Source: Arthrobacter burdickii
Lineage (GTDB): Bacteria > Actinomycetota > Actinomycetes > Actinomycetales > Micrococcaceae
Length of the DNA stretch: 64,000 nt
Direction: 5' to 3'
NCBI RefSeq assembly: GCF_030433645.1
Contig: NZ_JAROCG010000001.1
Location: 1,550,001 to 1,614,000, forward strand
Shown one piece after another: positions 51,465 through 59,312 of the stretch. Both the position numbers and the translations under genes were made by a program. Within the stretch, counting starts at the first letter, position 1, and each line of letters begins with the position of its first letter. The notes under the pieces are model-generated. The model was given only the letters and a program-made list of their open reading frames with translations. It was not told where the DNA came from and ran no database searches.

Positions 51465-51579
51465 CGGGTCCCGTTCCGTGAGGTCTTCGTGGCAGCTTCC
51501 AGCTTAGGCGGTGGCCCCCGCCCGAGACCGCATCGGGTGTCCCCGCGTCGTACCGGCAGGCCGGGGACAGCCCCGGACG

Positions 51580-51603
51580 CCCCCGGACGAGCCCGTCCGG
51601 GGG
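51580..51603. terminator. GC-rich hairpin upstream of tRNA-Trp
   Basis: CCCCCGGACG (51580-51589) pairs perfectly with 51594-51603 around AGCC. No T-tract follows, and no gene end lies just upstream. Confidence 0.35.
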
Positions 51604-51664
51604 CCGCTCGGGGACTGTTGGGCGACTGCCCGGCCCCCTCCGCGGCACGGTCGGAGCGCCCCGG

Positions 51665-51694
51665 TTCGACGTTCCGGCGGTGATTGCGTAGACT
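51665..51694 (+). promoter_or_regulatory. Promoter of tRNA-Trp (and possibly secE)
   Basis: TTCGAC (51665-51670) and TAGACT (51689-51694) are separated by 18 bases. Confidence 0.45.
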
Positions 51695-51776
51695 TGTTCC
51701 TCGGTGTTGAAACACCATGATGGTTCCTGCCCGCACCGGGCCGGCCGGAGTGGAAGCTGTACCGGTTTCGAACCAA

Positions 51777-51849
51777 AGGGTAGTGGCGCAATTGGTAGCG
51801 CAGCGGTCTCCAAAACCGCAGGTTGCAGGTTCGAGTCCTGTCTGCCCTG
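51777..51849 (+). tRNA. tRNA-Trp (anticodon CCA)
   Basis: The 73-base cloverleaf has acceptor AGGGTAG/CTGCCCT, D arm GCGCAATTGGTAGCGC and anticodon stem GCGGT/ACCGC around CTCCAAA. The T arm is GCAGG/CCTGT with loop TTCGAGT. CCA is not encoded. tRNA-Trp before secE is the usual order in actinobacteria. Confidence 0.95.
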
Positions 51850-52002
51850 CGCGTGGCCTTCGCGGATGGATCGCGAAGGCCCGGCAGAAACAGATCACGA
51901 AGCCCCGGCGCAGGCACAGGCCCCGCGCGGCGGTAAACATGATCAGCTGGGGGCGCCACTGGTGGTCCGGCTGGAACACCACACAGATTGATGAGGTTGA
52001 CG

Positions 52003-52260
52003 GTGACCGATACGGCTGCGAGCAGCTCCAAGGGAAGCCCCTCCGAGAAGAAGGCTCCCCAGCGCGGGTTCTTCGGACGCATCATGCTGTTCATCCGCCA
52101 GGTCCTCGCGGAACTCGGGAAGGTCGTCACGCCCACCCGCCGGGAACTGGTTCGGTTCACCATCACCGTCCTCGCCTTCGTGGTCATCATGATGCTCCTC
52201 GTGACCGCCCTGGACCTCCTGTTCGGGGCCGGCGCGGTGTGGGTCTTCGGCGACAGCTGA
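52003..52260 (+). CDS. secE: Preprotein translocase subunit SecE
   Basis: The 85-residue single-helix subunit stabilises the SecYEG channel. The basic N-terminus is followed by GRIMLFIRQVLAELGKVVTPTRREL (the conserved amphipathic SecE region) and one transmembrane helix (about 53-78) with VLAFVVIMMLLVTALDLLFG. The GTG at 52003 was chosen because TGAGG precedes it at a proper distance; an ATG at 51991 in the same frame would put that site within the gene. nusG follows after 104 bases. Confidence 0.92.
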   Translation: MTDTAASSSKGSPSEKKAPQRGFFGRIMLFIRQVLAELGKVVTPTRRELVRFTITVLAFVVIMMLLVTALDLLFGAGAVWVFGDS

Positions 52261-52364
52261 CGCCGTCCTCCGGGAATGCAGGTTCCGGCACCGCTGTTGA
52301 CGTGTCGGGCTGAGTACAGGCAAGCAGAACAACTTCCGAAGAATGTCAGAAAGCAGGCGGCTAG

Positions 52365-53294
52365 GTGTCCGAGCAAGAACTCGAACGGCAGATCACTCCC
52401 GAAGATGGTCTGGAGAACGAGGAGTACGGAACGGAGGCGGAGGTCGACGCCTTCGAATCCGACGTGCCTGCGGACGACTCCGACGCGGCTGACTACCCTG
52501 CCGCTACCGATGTCGCCGCCGAGGACGGGCTCCTCGCCGACGACGTCGAAGCCGACGAGACCGACGACGAGGTAGACACCGACGTGGATGCCGACTACGA
52601 CGAGATCGAGGCCACTGCCTCCGACGCCGTCGACGATGCCGCCGCATCCGACGCGGACGAGGCCGGGGAGGCTTCGGAGGAAGCTCCCGCCGAGGACCCC
52701 GTTGCCGCCTTCAAGGCCAGGCTCCGCCGCCAGGAGGGTGACTGGTACGTCATCCACTCCTACGCAGGCTACGAGAACCGCGTGAAGGCGAACCTCGAGA
52801 CCCGCATCCAGACGCTGGACATGGAAGATTACATCTTCGAGATCCAGGTGCCGATGGAAGAGGTCGTCGAGATCAAGAACACCACGCGGAAGATCGTCAA
52901 CCGCGTGCGTATCCCCGGCTACGTGCTGGTCCGCATGGAACTCACCGACGAGTCCTGGGGTGCGGTCCGCCACACGCCGGGTGTCACCGGATTCGTGGGC
53001 AACGCCCACAACCCGGTCCCGCTGAGCCTCAACGAGGTGTTCTCGATGCTCGAGCACACGATCGTCCACACCGACGCCGAGTCGGGCAAGCCGGTCCAGC
53101 CCCAGTTCACGCCCGCCACCGTCAACTTCGAGGTCGGCGAGTCCGTCACCGTCAACGAGGGCCCCTTCGAGACCCTTCCGGCGACGATCTCCGAGATCAA
53201 GCACGAGTCGCAGCAGCTCGTCGTGCTCGTCTCGATCTTCGAGCGCGAGACCCCGGTCACGCTCTCGTACAACCAGGTCACCAAGATCCAGTAA
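52365..53294 (+). CDS. nusG: Transcription termination/antitermination protein NusG
   Basis: The 309-residue NusG has a long acidic N-terminal extension (about 1-115, many Asp/Glu/Ala), common in actinobacteria. Its NGN domain follows ([52 protein letters not shown]), then a KOW domain ([21 protein letters not shown]) up to the end. It modulates RNA polymerase pausing and Rho action. The GTG start is clean. A GC-rich imperfect hairpin (53300-53334) follows before rplK. Confidence 0.95.
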   Translation: MSEQELERQITPEDGLENEEYGTEAEVDAFESDVPADDSDAADYPAATDVAAEDGLLADDVEADETDDEVDTDVDADYDEIEATASDAVDDAAASDADEAGEASEEAPAEDPVAAFKARLRRQEGDWYVIHSYAGYENRVKANLETRIQTLDMEDYIFEIQVPMEEVVEIKNTTRKIVNRVRIPGYVLVRMELTDESWGAVRHTPGVTGFVGNAHNPVPLSLNEVFSMLEHTIVHTDAESGKPVQPQFTPATVNFEVGESVTVNEGPFETLPATISEIKHESQQLVVLVSIFERETPVTLSYNQVTKIQ

Positions 53295-53417
53295 AGCTTC
53301 GACGACTCCCGGCGTGCTTGGCCGGGAAGCGTCGTGAAGGCCGTCACGCCATGACGGCCACCACCCTGCGGGACGCTCCTGTCCCGCAGGAACGCAATGC
53401 AAGAGAAGGACCCTTTC

Positions 53418-53849
53418 ATGGCCCCCAAGAAAAAGGTCACCGGCCTCATCAAGCTGCAGATCAATGCAGGCGCCGCCAACCCGGCTCCTCCGATTGGTCC
53501 CGCACTTGGCCAGCACGGTGTCAACATCATGGAATTCTGCAAGGCATACAACGCCGCCACGGAATCCCAGCGCGGAAACGTCATCCCCGTGGAGATCACG
53601 GTGTACGAGGACCGCTCGTTCACCTTCATCACCAAGACCCCGCCGGCGGCCGAGCTGATCAAGAAGGCAGCCGGAGTCGCCAAGGGCTCGGGCACGCCGC
53701 ACACCGTCAAGGTTGCGAAGCTGACCAACGCCCAGGTCGAAGAGATCGCCACCATGAAGATGGAAGACCTCAACGCCAACGATGTGCAGGCAGCTGCCAA
53801 GATCATCGCCGGCACCGCCCGCTCCATGGGCATCACGGTCGAGGGCTAA
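53418..53849 (+). CDS. rplK: 50S ribosomal protein L11
   Basis: The 143-residue L11 binds the GTPase-associated region of 23S rRNA. The start [20 protein letters not shown] and [24 protein letters not shown] are signature; the C-terminal half with [14 protein letters not shown] is complete. A GAAGGA lies before the ATG at 53418; an earlier in-frame ATG at 53397 is unlikely. A 7-bp hairpin (53869-53885) follows. Confidence 0.96.
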
Positions 53850-53996
53850 TACCCCTCCCTCCCGCTCCGTCCGGCACCGCCGGACAGGGCACACCACCAT
53901 TTCACAGCACGACGGCGCCGCATCCCGCGGACGACGGCGTGAGTGGCAGGGCCCGGCGCGGTCCGCAGACCACGACTGCATAAGGAGAACAAGCAG

Positions 53997-54701
53997 ATGG
54001 CACAGCGCAGCAAAGCATACAAGGACGCTGCCGCGAAGATCGAGGCGGACAAGCAGTACGCCCCCCTCGAAGCGGTAGTCCTCGCGAAGGAATCCAACCC
54101 TTCCAAGTTCGACGCCACGGTCGAGGTGTCCTTCCGTCTCGGAGTGGACCCCCGCAAGGCGGACCAGATGGTCCGTGGCACCGTGAACCTCCCCCACGGC
54201 ACCGGCAAGACCGCCCGTGTCCTGGTCTTCGCGACCGGCGAGAAGGCAGAGGCGGCCATCGCGGCCGGCGCTGACTTCGTCGGCTCCGACGACATGATCG
54301 AGAAGGTTTCCGGCGGCTGGACCGACTTCGACGCCGCGGTTGCAACCCCTGACCTCATGGGCAAGGTGGGACGCCTCGGAAAGATCCTCGGCCCCCGCAA
54401 CCTGATGCCGAACCCGAAGACCGGTACGGTCACGGCGGACGTCGCCAAGGCTGTCACCGACATCAAGGGTGGAAAGATCGACTTCCGCGTCGACAAGCAC
54501 TCGAACCTCCACTTCATCATCGGCAAGGTCTCCTTCGACGAGCAGAAGCTGGGCGAGAACTACGCCGCAGCGCTCGAGGAAATCCTCCGACTGAAGCCTT
54601 CGGCTTCGAAGGGCCGCTACATCCAGAAGGCAACGGTTTCGACCACCTTCGGTCCCGGCATCCCCGTCGACCCGAACGTCACCAAGGTCTACGCCTCCTA
54701 A
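53997..54701 (+). CDS. rplA: 50S ribosomal protein L1
   Basis: The 234-residue L1 forms the L1 stalk and in many bacteria represses its own operon. Motifs [28 protein letters not shown] and [22 protein letters not shown] are signature. TAAGGAG lies nine bases before the ATG. It is followed by a strong terminator, which separates rplKA from the downstream rplJL operon. Confidence 0.97.
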   Translation: MAQRSKAYKDAAAKIEADKQYAPLEAVVLAKESNPSKFDATVEVSFRLGVDPRKADQMVRGTVNLPHGTGKTARVLVFATGEKAEAAIAAGADFVGSDDMIEKVSGGWTDFDAAVATPDLMGKVGRLGKILGPRNLMPNPKTGTVTADVAKAVTDIKGGKIDFRVDKHSNLHFIIGKVSFDEQKLGENYAAALEEILRLKPSASKGRYIQKATVSTTFGPGIPVDPNVTKVYAS

Positions 54702-54712
54702 GGCGGGTCCCT

Positions 54713-54748
54713 GCAGAAGCCCCGCGGCGCGAGCCGCGGGGCTTCTGC
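54713..54748 (+). terminator. Terminator after rplA
   Basis: A perfect 16-bp stem (54713-54728 with 54733-54748) closes on GCGA and is followed by a short T run. Confidence 0.85.
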
Positions 54749-54792
54749 GTTTAAGGGAGTCCAGCCCGGCCGGGACCCCGACCGGGTAGGGC

Positions 54793-54798
54793 TATGCT
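54793..54798 (+). promoter_or_regulatory. Leaderless-type -10 element for the GNAT gene
   Basis: TATGCT lies six bases before the ATG at 54805. Confidence 0.5.
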
Positions 54799-54804
54799 CG
54801 GCGC

Positions 54805-55896
54805 ATGACGGCGATCAGCCTGCTCCGCGTCCCCGCAACCCTCGCCGAGCCCGAAGGGGACGACTTCGCACAGAGCGCCCGCGTGTCGGACGCCGTCGAG
54901 CGTGCGATCTGGGGTCACGACGACCACGGGATGGATCCGGCGGAGCGGCTCGCCAGGGACCAGCCGACGGCGGACCGGGGGTTCGTCCTGGGTGTCGCGA
55001 GGGACCGCGGGCGCATCGTCGCGAACGTGGGCATCGGCATCCCGCCTCGGGACAACCTGCGGAGCGCCGTCGTGCAGATCGAGGTCCTGCCGTCCTACCG
55101 GAGGCAGGGGATCGCCACCGCGCTCCTTGCCTTCGCGGAGCAGGAGATGGCGGACCGGGGCCGCTCCATCGCCATGGCCTGGAGCGAAGTGCGCGTCGAC
55201 GACGGGCCGGAGGCGGGCCCGGTCCTCGTACCGGCCTCCGGCGCCGGCTCGTTCCCGGCAACCGATCCGTCGGCCATTCTTGCCCTGCGGTCGGGATTCG
55301 AGCTGGTGCAGGTGGATCGGCAGAGCGTCCTGCACCTCGCCGACGTGCAGGGCGGGCGGGACGGCATCGCGCGGCAGGAGCGCGAGGCGCGCGCCGTGGG
55401 CTCCGGGGACTACGACCTCGTGGGCTGGACGGACAGCTGCCCGGAGGACCTCATCGACGACTATTCGCTCCTGCGCCAGAGGATGAGCACCGATCCGCCG
55501 CTCGGCGGGTTCGCCCAGGAGGAGGAGGCGTGGGACGCCGACCGCATCCGGCGGGAGGAGGACCGCGCCCGCATGGCCGGTGCCGAGACCCTGGTCTGCG
55601 CCGTCCGCCATACCGCGAGCGGACAGCTGGTCGGGCACACCATCCTCGACCGGTCGGAGGCGAAGCCCGCCGTGGTGTACCAGGAGGACACCCTGGTGCT
55701 CGGCGGGCACCGTGGGCACAGGCTGGGCCTGTGGCTCAAGGCGGCGAACCTGCGGCGCGTGCTCGACGAATGGCCGACCGCACAGCGCATCTACACGTGG
55801 AACGCCGAGGAGAACTCCCACATGCTCGACGTCAACGTCGCACTGGGCTTCCGTCCGTCGGGCCGCACGGCCGGATGGCAGAAGACCCTCGGCTAG
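54805..55896 (+). CDS. GNAT-family acetyltransferase with two GNAT-like halves
   Basis: The 363-residue protein contains two GNAT-like domains. The first shows VVQIEVLPSYRRQGIATALLAFAEQE (acetyl-CoA loop, about 90-115), the second VLGGHRGHRLGLWLKAANLRRVL with YTWNAEENSHMLDVNVALGFRPSG (about 300-350). The substrate is unknown. It sits between rplA and rplJ in the same direction, after a terminator and with its own promoter element, so it is an independent unit in a ribosomal cluster. Sequence layout is similar to mycothiol synthase-type tandem GNAT proteins but mshD is already present elsewhere. Confidence 0.8.
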   Translation: MTAISLLRVPATLAEPEGDDFAQSARVSDAVERAIWGHDDHGMDPAERLARDQPTADRGFVLGVARDRGRIVANVGIGIPPRDNLRSAVVQIEVLPSYRRQGIATALLAFAEQEMADRGRSIAMAWSEVRVDDGPEAGPVLVPASGAGSFPATDPSAILALRSGFELVQVDRQSVLHLADVQGGRDGIARQEREARAVGSGDYDLVGWTDSCPEDLIDDYSLLRQRMSTDPPLGGFAQEEEAWDADRIRREEDRARMAGAETLVCAVRHTASGQLVGHTILDRSEAKPAVVYQEDTLVLGGHRGHRLGLWLKAANLRRVLDEWPTAQRIYTWNAEENSHMLDVNVALGFRPSGRTAGWQKTLG

Positions 55897-55903
55897 CGTG
55901 GAT

Positions 55904-55932
55904 TTGGTCGAACCCGCAGAGTCACGTAGGCT
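55904..55932 (+). promoter_or_regulatory. Promoter of rplJL
   Basis: TTGGTC (55904-55909) and TAGGCT (55927-55932) with a 17-base spacer would give a leader of about 220 bases before rplJ. Confidence 0.55.
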
Positions 55933-55938
55933 TTAACT

Positions 55939-56160
55939 ACCAAAGACCGTCGGTCGATCCATCTCCCCTTCCTGCAGCGCACTCCTGCGCGGCCCGGAAA
56001 AGGAACAGGATCCGAAAGTTCCCGTGAGGGACGGCCTACGCAGGTGAACGAAGCTCCTCTCCACCGGCCTGTGCCCGTGTCGAGCAAAGCCCCGTGCATC
56101 TGCGCGGGGCGTTTTTTATTGGAGCTGGAAGACCGGCGCATATTCCCCGGAAGGAGGGTT
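55939..56160 (+). promoter_or_regulatory. L10-type leader of rplJL
   Basis: The untranslated leader has motifs typical of ribosomal L10 leaders (AGACCGTCGGTC and GGCCTACGCAGGTGAA). In bacteria the L10-L12 complex binds such a leader to repress its own operon. The leader contains an intrinsic terminator (56089-56117), which implies attenuation or readthrough control. Confidence 0.6.
56089..56117 (+). terminator. Attenuator hairpin upstream of rplJ
   Basis: A 9-bp GC-rich stem (56089-56097 with 56102-56110) is followed by G and six T residues, then the rplJ ribosome-binding site about 30 bases later. This is an intrinsic terminator inside the leader. Confidence 0.8.
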
Positions 56161-56760
56161 ATGGCAACGCCAACAAAGGTTTCTGCAGTGGACGAGATCA
56201 CCACCGATTTCAAGGACTCCACCGCGGCTGTCCTGACCGAATACCGCGGGCTCACTGTTGCTCAGCTCAAGGAACTGCGCCGTGCCCTTGGCACGGACAC
56301 GAAGTTCTCCGTCGTCAAGAACACCTTGACGGGCATCGCGGCAAAGGAAGCCGGCATCGACGCGTTCGATGGCCAGCTGTCCGGACCCACCGCGATCGCC
56401 TTCATCAAGGGTGACGCCGTTGCTGCGGCCAAGAGCCTCACGGATTTCGCGAAAGCCAACCCGAAGCTCGTCATCAAGACTGGAATCTTCGAGGGCAAGG
56501 CCCTCGACGCATCCGAGGTCGTTGCCCTGGCAGCCCTCGAGTCGCGCGAACTCCAGCTCGCCCGGGTGGCAGGTGTCCTCAAGGCGCCGATGTCCGCCCT
56601 GGCCCGCAGCGTCGATGCACTGCGCATCAAGCTCGAGGAGGGAAGCGGCGCTGCACCTGCAGCCGACGCTGACGCTCCTGCTGCCGAGGAAGCCGCTGCT
56701 CCTGCAGAAGCTGCCGCGGAGGCTCCCGCCGAGGAAGCCGCAGCAACCGAAGCGAACTAG
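56161..56760 (+). CDS. rplJ: 50S ribosomal protein L10
   Basis: The 199-residue L10 anchors L7/L12 to the stalk. The start MATPTKVSAVDEITTDFKDS leads to AVLTEYRGLTVAQLKELRRAL, GPTAIAFIKGD and KTGIFEGKALDASEV. A long Ala/Glu/Pro-rich tail (about 165-199) is typical of actinobacterial L10. AGGAGGG lies five bases before the ATG. Expression is likely controlled by the leader and attenuator upstream. Confidence 0.96.
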   Translation: MATPTKVSAVDEITTDFKDSTAAVLTEYRGLTVAQLKELRRALGTDTKFSVVKNTLTGIAAKEAGIDAFDGQLSGPTAIAFIKGDAVAAAKSLTDFAKANPKLVIKTGIFEGKALDASEVVALAALESRELQLARVAGVLKAPMSALARSVDALRIKLEEGSGAAPAADADAPAAEEAAAPAEAAAEAPAEEAAATEAN

Positions 56761-56817
56761 TTTCGCTTCGATCCCCACACTCCGGTGCAGTGCACCACTA
56801 AAGGAAGGACGCCTCCC

Positions 56818-57198
56818 ATGGCGAAGCTCACCAACGAAGAGCTCATTGAAGCTTTCAAGGAACTGTCCATCATTGAACTCTCGGACTTCGTAAAGCTGTT
56901 CGAGGAGACCTTCGATGTCACCGCTGCTGCAGTTGCAGTTGCAGGCCCCGCCGGTGGCGGAGCCGGCGAAGCCGCCGAAGAGGAGCAGACCTCCTTCGAC
57001 GTCGTCCTCGAGGCTGCTGGCGACAAGAAGATCGCAGTGATCAAGGAAGTTCGCGCCCTCACCTCGCTGGGCCTGAAGGAAGCCAAGGACGTTGTCGACA
57101 GCGCCCCCAAGGCCGTCCTCGAGGGCGTCACCAAGGAAGCTGCAGACAAGGCCAAGGAGGCCCTCGAGGCCGCCGGCGCCACCGTCACCCTCAAGTAA
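56818..57198 (+). CDS. rplL: 50S ribosomal protein L7/L12
   Basis: The 126-residue stalk protein recruits translation GTPases. The N-terminal dimerisation part, the Ala/Gly-rich hinge ([18 protein letters not shown]) and the globular C-terminal domain ([30 protein letters not shown]) are all present. AAGGAAGG lies before the ATG; an earlier in-frame start at 56785 is unlikely. A perfect 19-bp terminator follows, and the next rightward ribosomal-cluster gene (rpoB) is 6 kb away. Confidence 0.97.
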   Translation: MAKLTNEELIEAFKELSIIELSDFVKLFEETFDVTAAAVAVAGPAGGGAGEAAEEEQTSFDVVLEAAGDKKIAVIKEVRALTSLGLKEAKDVVDSAPKAVLEGVTKEAADKAKEALEAAGATVTLK

Positions 57199-57244
57199 CA
57201 CCCGCTGCACCCGCAGCCCGGCGAAGGCCGGTGTTGCCGCAGTA

Positions 57245-57286
57245 CACGAAAGAGCCCCGCTTCTCGCGAAGCGGGGCTCTTTCGTG
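57245..57286. terminator. Bidirectional terminator between rplL and the thiolase gene
   Basis: A perfect 19-bp stem (57245-57263 with 57268-57286) closes on TCGC, with T- or A-rich edges on both strands. It separates the two convergent genes. Confidence 0.92.
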
Positions 57287-57303
57287 TTCCGGGCCGGAGC
57301 CGC

Positions 57304-58503
57304 TCAGCGCCAGAGGAGGAGGGCTTCACCCTGGCCGCCGCCGCCGCAGAGGCTCACGGCGGCCTTCCCGGTGCCCCGGCGGGCCAGCTCCATCGCGGCG
57401 TGGAGGGCGAGCCGTGTACCGGACGCACCGATGGGGTGCCCGAGTGCGATGGCCCCTCCATGGATGTTGCACTTCTCGAGCGGGTAGTCGAGGTCCTTGA
57501 GGGACTGGACGGCCACGGACCCGAACGCCTCGTTGATCTCGATGAAGTCGAGGTCTCCGGCCGTCCAGCCGGCCCGCCCGAGGGCCTGCTTGATCGCCTC
57601 GGACGGCTGCGAGTGGAGCGTGTTGTCCGGTCCCGCGACCTGGCCCGGCCGCCCGACGACGGCCAGCACCGTCAGTCCGGATTCCTCGGCGTAGGAGCGT
57701 GTGGTCACGACGAGCGCCGCGGCGCCGTCGGACAGGGGCGAGGAGTTGCCCGCCGTGATCGCGCCGTCCGGATTGAACGCCGGCCGGAGCTTCGCGAGGG
57801 ACTCGACGGTCGTGGCCGGCCGGATACCTTCGTCGCTGGTGAGGACGACGTCGTCGCCCTTGCGCTGCGGCACCCGGACCGGGACGATCTCCTCGGTCAG
57901 CACGCCGCTGTCCGTCGCGGCGGCCGCACGCTGGTGCGACGCCGCCGCGACCCCGTCCTGGGCCGTGCGGTCGATCTCGAGACGGACGTTCCCGCGCTCC
58001 GTCGACGCTCCCATCGACTCGTCGTCGAAGGCATCGGTCAGGCCGTCGTGCGCCACCGAATCGAGGGCGGGAATGGACCCGTAGGTCCAGCCCTGGCGGG
58101 AGCCGGGCAGCAGGTGGGGTCCGCGGGTCATCGACTCCTGGCCTCCGGCGACGACGACGCGCGCCTCGCCGCCGCGGATCAGGCGGGCGGCGTCGATCAC
58201 GGCGGTGAGGCCGGAGAGGCAGACCTTGTTGACGGTGACGGCCGGGACGTTCCAGGGGATGCCCGCCTTGACCGCGGACTGCCGGGCCGGGTTCTGGCCG
58301 CAGCCGGCCTGGACCACGTGACCCATGATGACGGCGTCCACGGCGGAGGCAGCGACGCCCGCGCGCTCCAGCGCTCCCGTGATGGCCAGTGCGCCGAGCT
58401 CGACGGCGGTGAAGGAGGCGAGCTGCCCGTTGAGGCGCCCGAGGGGTGTGCGGGCGCCGCCGACGAGGACGACGTCGTCGGGGGATGGCGTGGGTGTCGC
58501 CAT
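57304..58503 (-). CDS. Acetyl-CoA C-acyltransferase (thiolase)
   Basis: The 399-residue thiolase joins or cleaves acyl-CoA units. The nucleophilic Cys is in NKVCLSGL near residue 92, the catalytic His in ALGHPIGASGTR near 353, and the second Cys in SLCGGGGQGEAL near 385. A biosynthetic acetoacetyl-CoA thiolase is plausible. It runs opposite to rplL and sits 79 bases past the end of idi, in the same direction as idi. An operon with idi is likely. A link to isoprenoid supply is possible, but actinobacteria of this kind normally use the MEP pathway. Confidence 0.88.
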   Translation of the reverse strand: MATPTPSPDDVVLVGGARTPLGRLNGQLASFTAVELGALAITGALERAGVAASAVDAVIMGHVVQAGCGQNPARQSAVKAGIPWNVPAVTVNKVCLSGLTAVIDAARLIRGGEARVVVAGGQESMTRGPHLLPGSRQGWTYGSIPALDSVAHDGLTDAFDDESMGASTERGNVRLEIDRTAQDGVAAASHQRAAAATDSGVLTEEIVPVRVPQRKGDDVVLTSDEGIRPATTVESLAKLRPAFNPDGAITAGNSSPLSDGAAALVVTTRSYAEESGLTVLAVVGRPGQVAGPDNTLHSQPSEAIKQALGRAGWTAGDLDFIEINEAFGSVAVQSLKDLDYPLEKCNIHGGAIALGHPIGASGTRLALHAAMELARRGTGKAAVSLCGGGGQGEALLLWR

Positions 58504-58582
58504 GGCGAAACTCTCTTTCGTCGTTGAAATGGTGCCGCTACCAGACTAGGACTTTTTGGTGGCGCTTCCGCTGCGCCGCCGT

Positions 58583-59191
58583 TCAGGGGACGTCGCGGGG
58601 TCCGGGGCCGTCGGCGCCCTCCGGGTAGAGCAGGGGGAGCTGCAGGGTGAGCCAGGGACTGAACGCCCACGGCGTCGCGGTGACGGCACGTACGAGTTCG
58701 CGTGCGTCGACCCACTGGTAGTCCATGACCTCGGCGGGCAGCGGAGCCACGGGGCTGTCCGCCACGGCCGTGTAGACGGGGCAGATCTCGTTCTCGACGA
58801 TGCCCGAGGCGTCCACGGCTCGGTACCTGAACTCCGGCAGTGCGGGTCGGATGTCCGCGACCCTGAAGCCGAGCTCCTGGGCCGCGCGCCGCTGGACGGC
58901 GTCCTCGAACGGCTCGTCCGGTGCGGGGTGCCCGCAGAAGGAGTTGGTCCAGACGCCGGGCCAGGCCTTCTTGCCGAGGGCGCGGCGCGTGACGAGGATG
59001 CGACCGGCGTCGTCGAACACGTGCGTGGAAAAGGCCAGGTGCAGGGGGGTGTCGAGCGTGTGGACGGTCGCCTTGGGGTGCGTTCCGACGGGAGTGCCGT
59101 CCTCGGCGAGCAGCACCACGACCTCGGTCTCCGGACCCGTACCGCCGTCGATGCCCGTCCGCTGCGCCGTATATCCTGCTTCGCTCGCCAT
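58583..59191 (-). CDS. idi: Isopentenyl-diphosphate delta-isomerase, type I
   Basis: The 202-residue Nudix-fold enzyme interconverts IPP and DMAPP. TPLHLAFSTHVFDDAGR, WPGVWTNSFCGHPAPDE (catalytic Cys and metal His) and DAVQRRAAQELGF (Nudix Glu set) are visible, as is EVMDYQWVDARE near 160. The ATG complement lies at 59189-59191; the frame extends to 59488 without good starts. It is divergent from crtE, so the two share a 121-base control region. Confidence 0.92.
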   Translation of the reverse strand: MASEAGYTAQRTGIDGGTGPETEVVVLLAEDGTPVGTHPKATVHTLDTPLHLAFSTHVFDDAGRILVTRRALGKKAWPGVWTNSFCGHPAPDEPFEDAVQRRAAQELGFRVADIRPALPEFRYRAVDASGIVENEICPVYTAVADSPVAPLPAEVMDYQWVDARELVRAVTATPWAFSPWLTLQLPLLYPEGADGPGPRDVP

Positions 59192-59312
59192 CGTGGCACT
59201 CTTTTCGCTGATCGTCCGTGCGGTACGCGGGGTTCGCTCCAGCCGGGTGGCCGGCCCGGCTGTATACACCCGACGTGTCGTCAGGGCGCCATATCCGTTG
59301 TTTACTTTACCT
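59192..59312. promoter_or_regulatory. Divergent idi/crtE control region
   Basis: The region holds a perfect palindrome TGTATACA (59261-59268), and a TTTAC-TTTAC tandem (59301-59310) right before crtE. Read toward idi, the latter contains TAAAGT, a possible -10. A MarR- or MerR-type regulator site is possible, but no regulator gene is nearby. Confidence 0.4.

Larger units (their letters stand above)
51465..51776. other. Gene-free 312-base region between aspC and tRNA-Trp
   Basis: No coding region was seen. A 10-bp GC hairpin lies at 51580-51603 and a promoter-like pair at 51665-51694 precedes tRNA-Trp. Confidence 0.6.

Noticed and set aside
51504-54512. A 1002-codon minus-strand open frame over nusG, rplK and rplA
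   Set aside because: It lies opposite proven ribosomal genes and has the repetitive composition of an antisense shadow.
57304-58503. Thiolase taken as evidence of a mevalonate pathway
   Set aside because: No other mevalonate genes are visible and idi alone is compatible with the MEP pathway.
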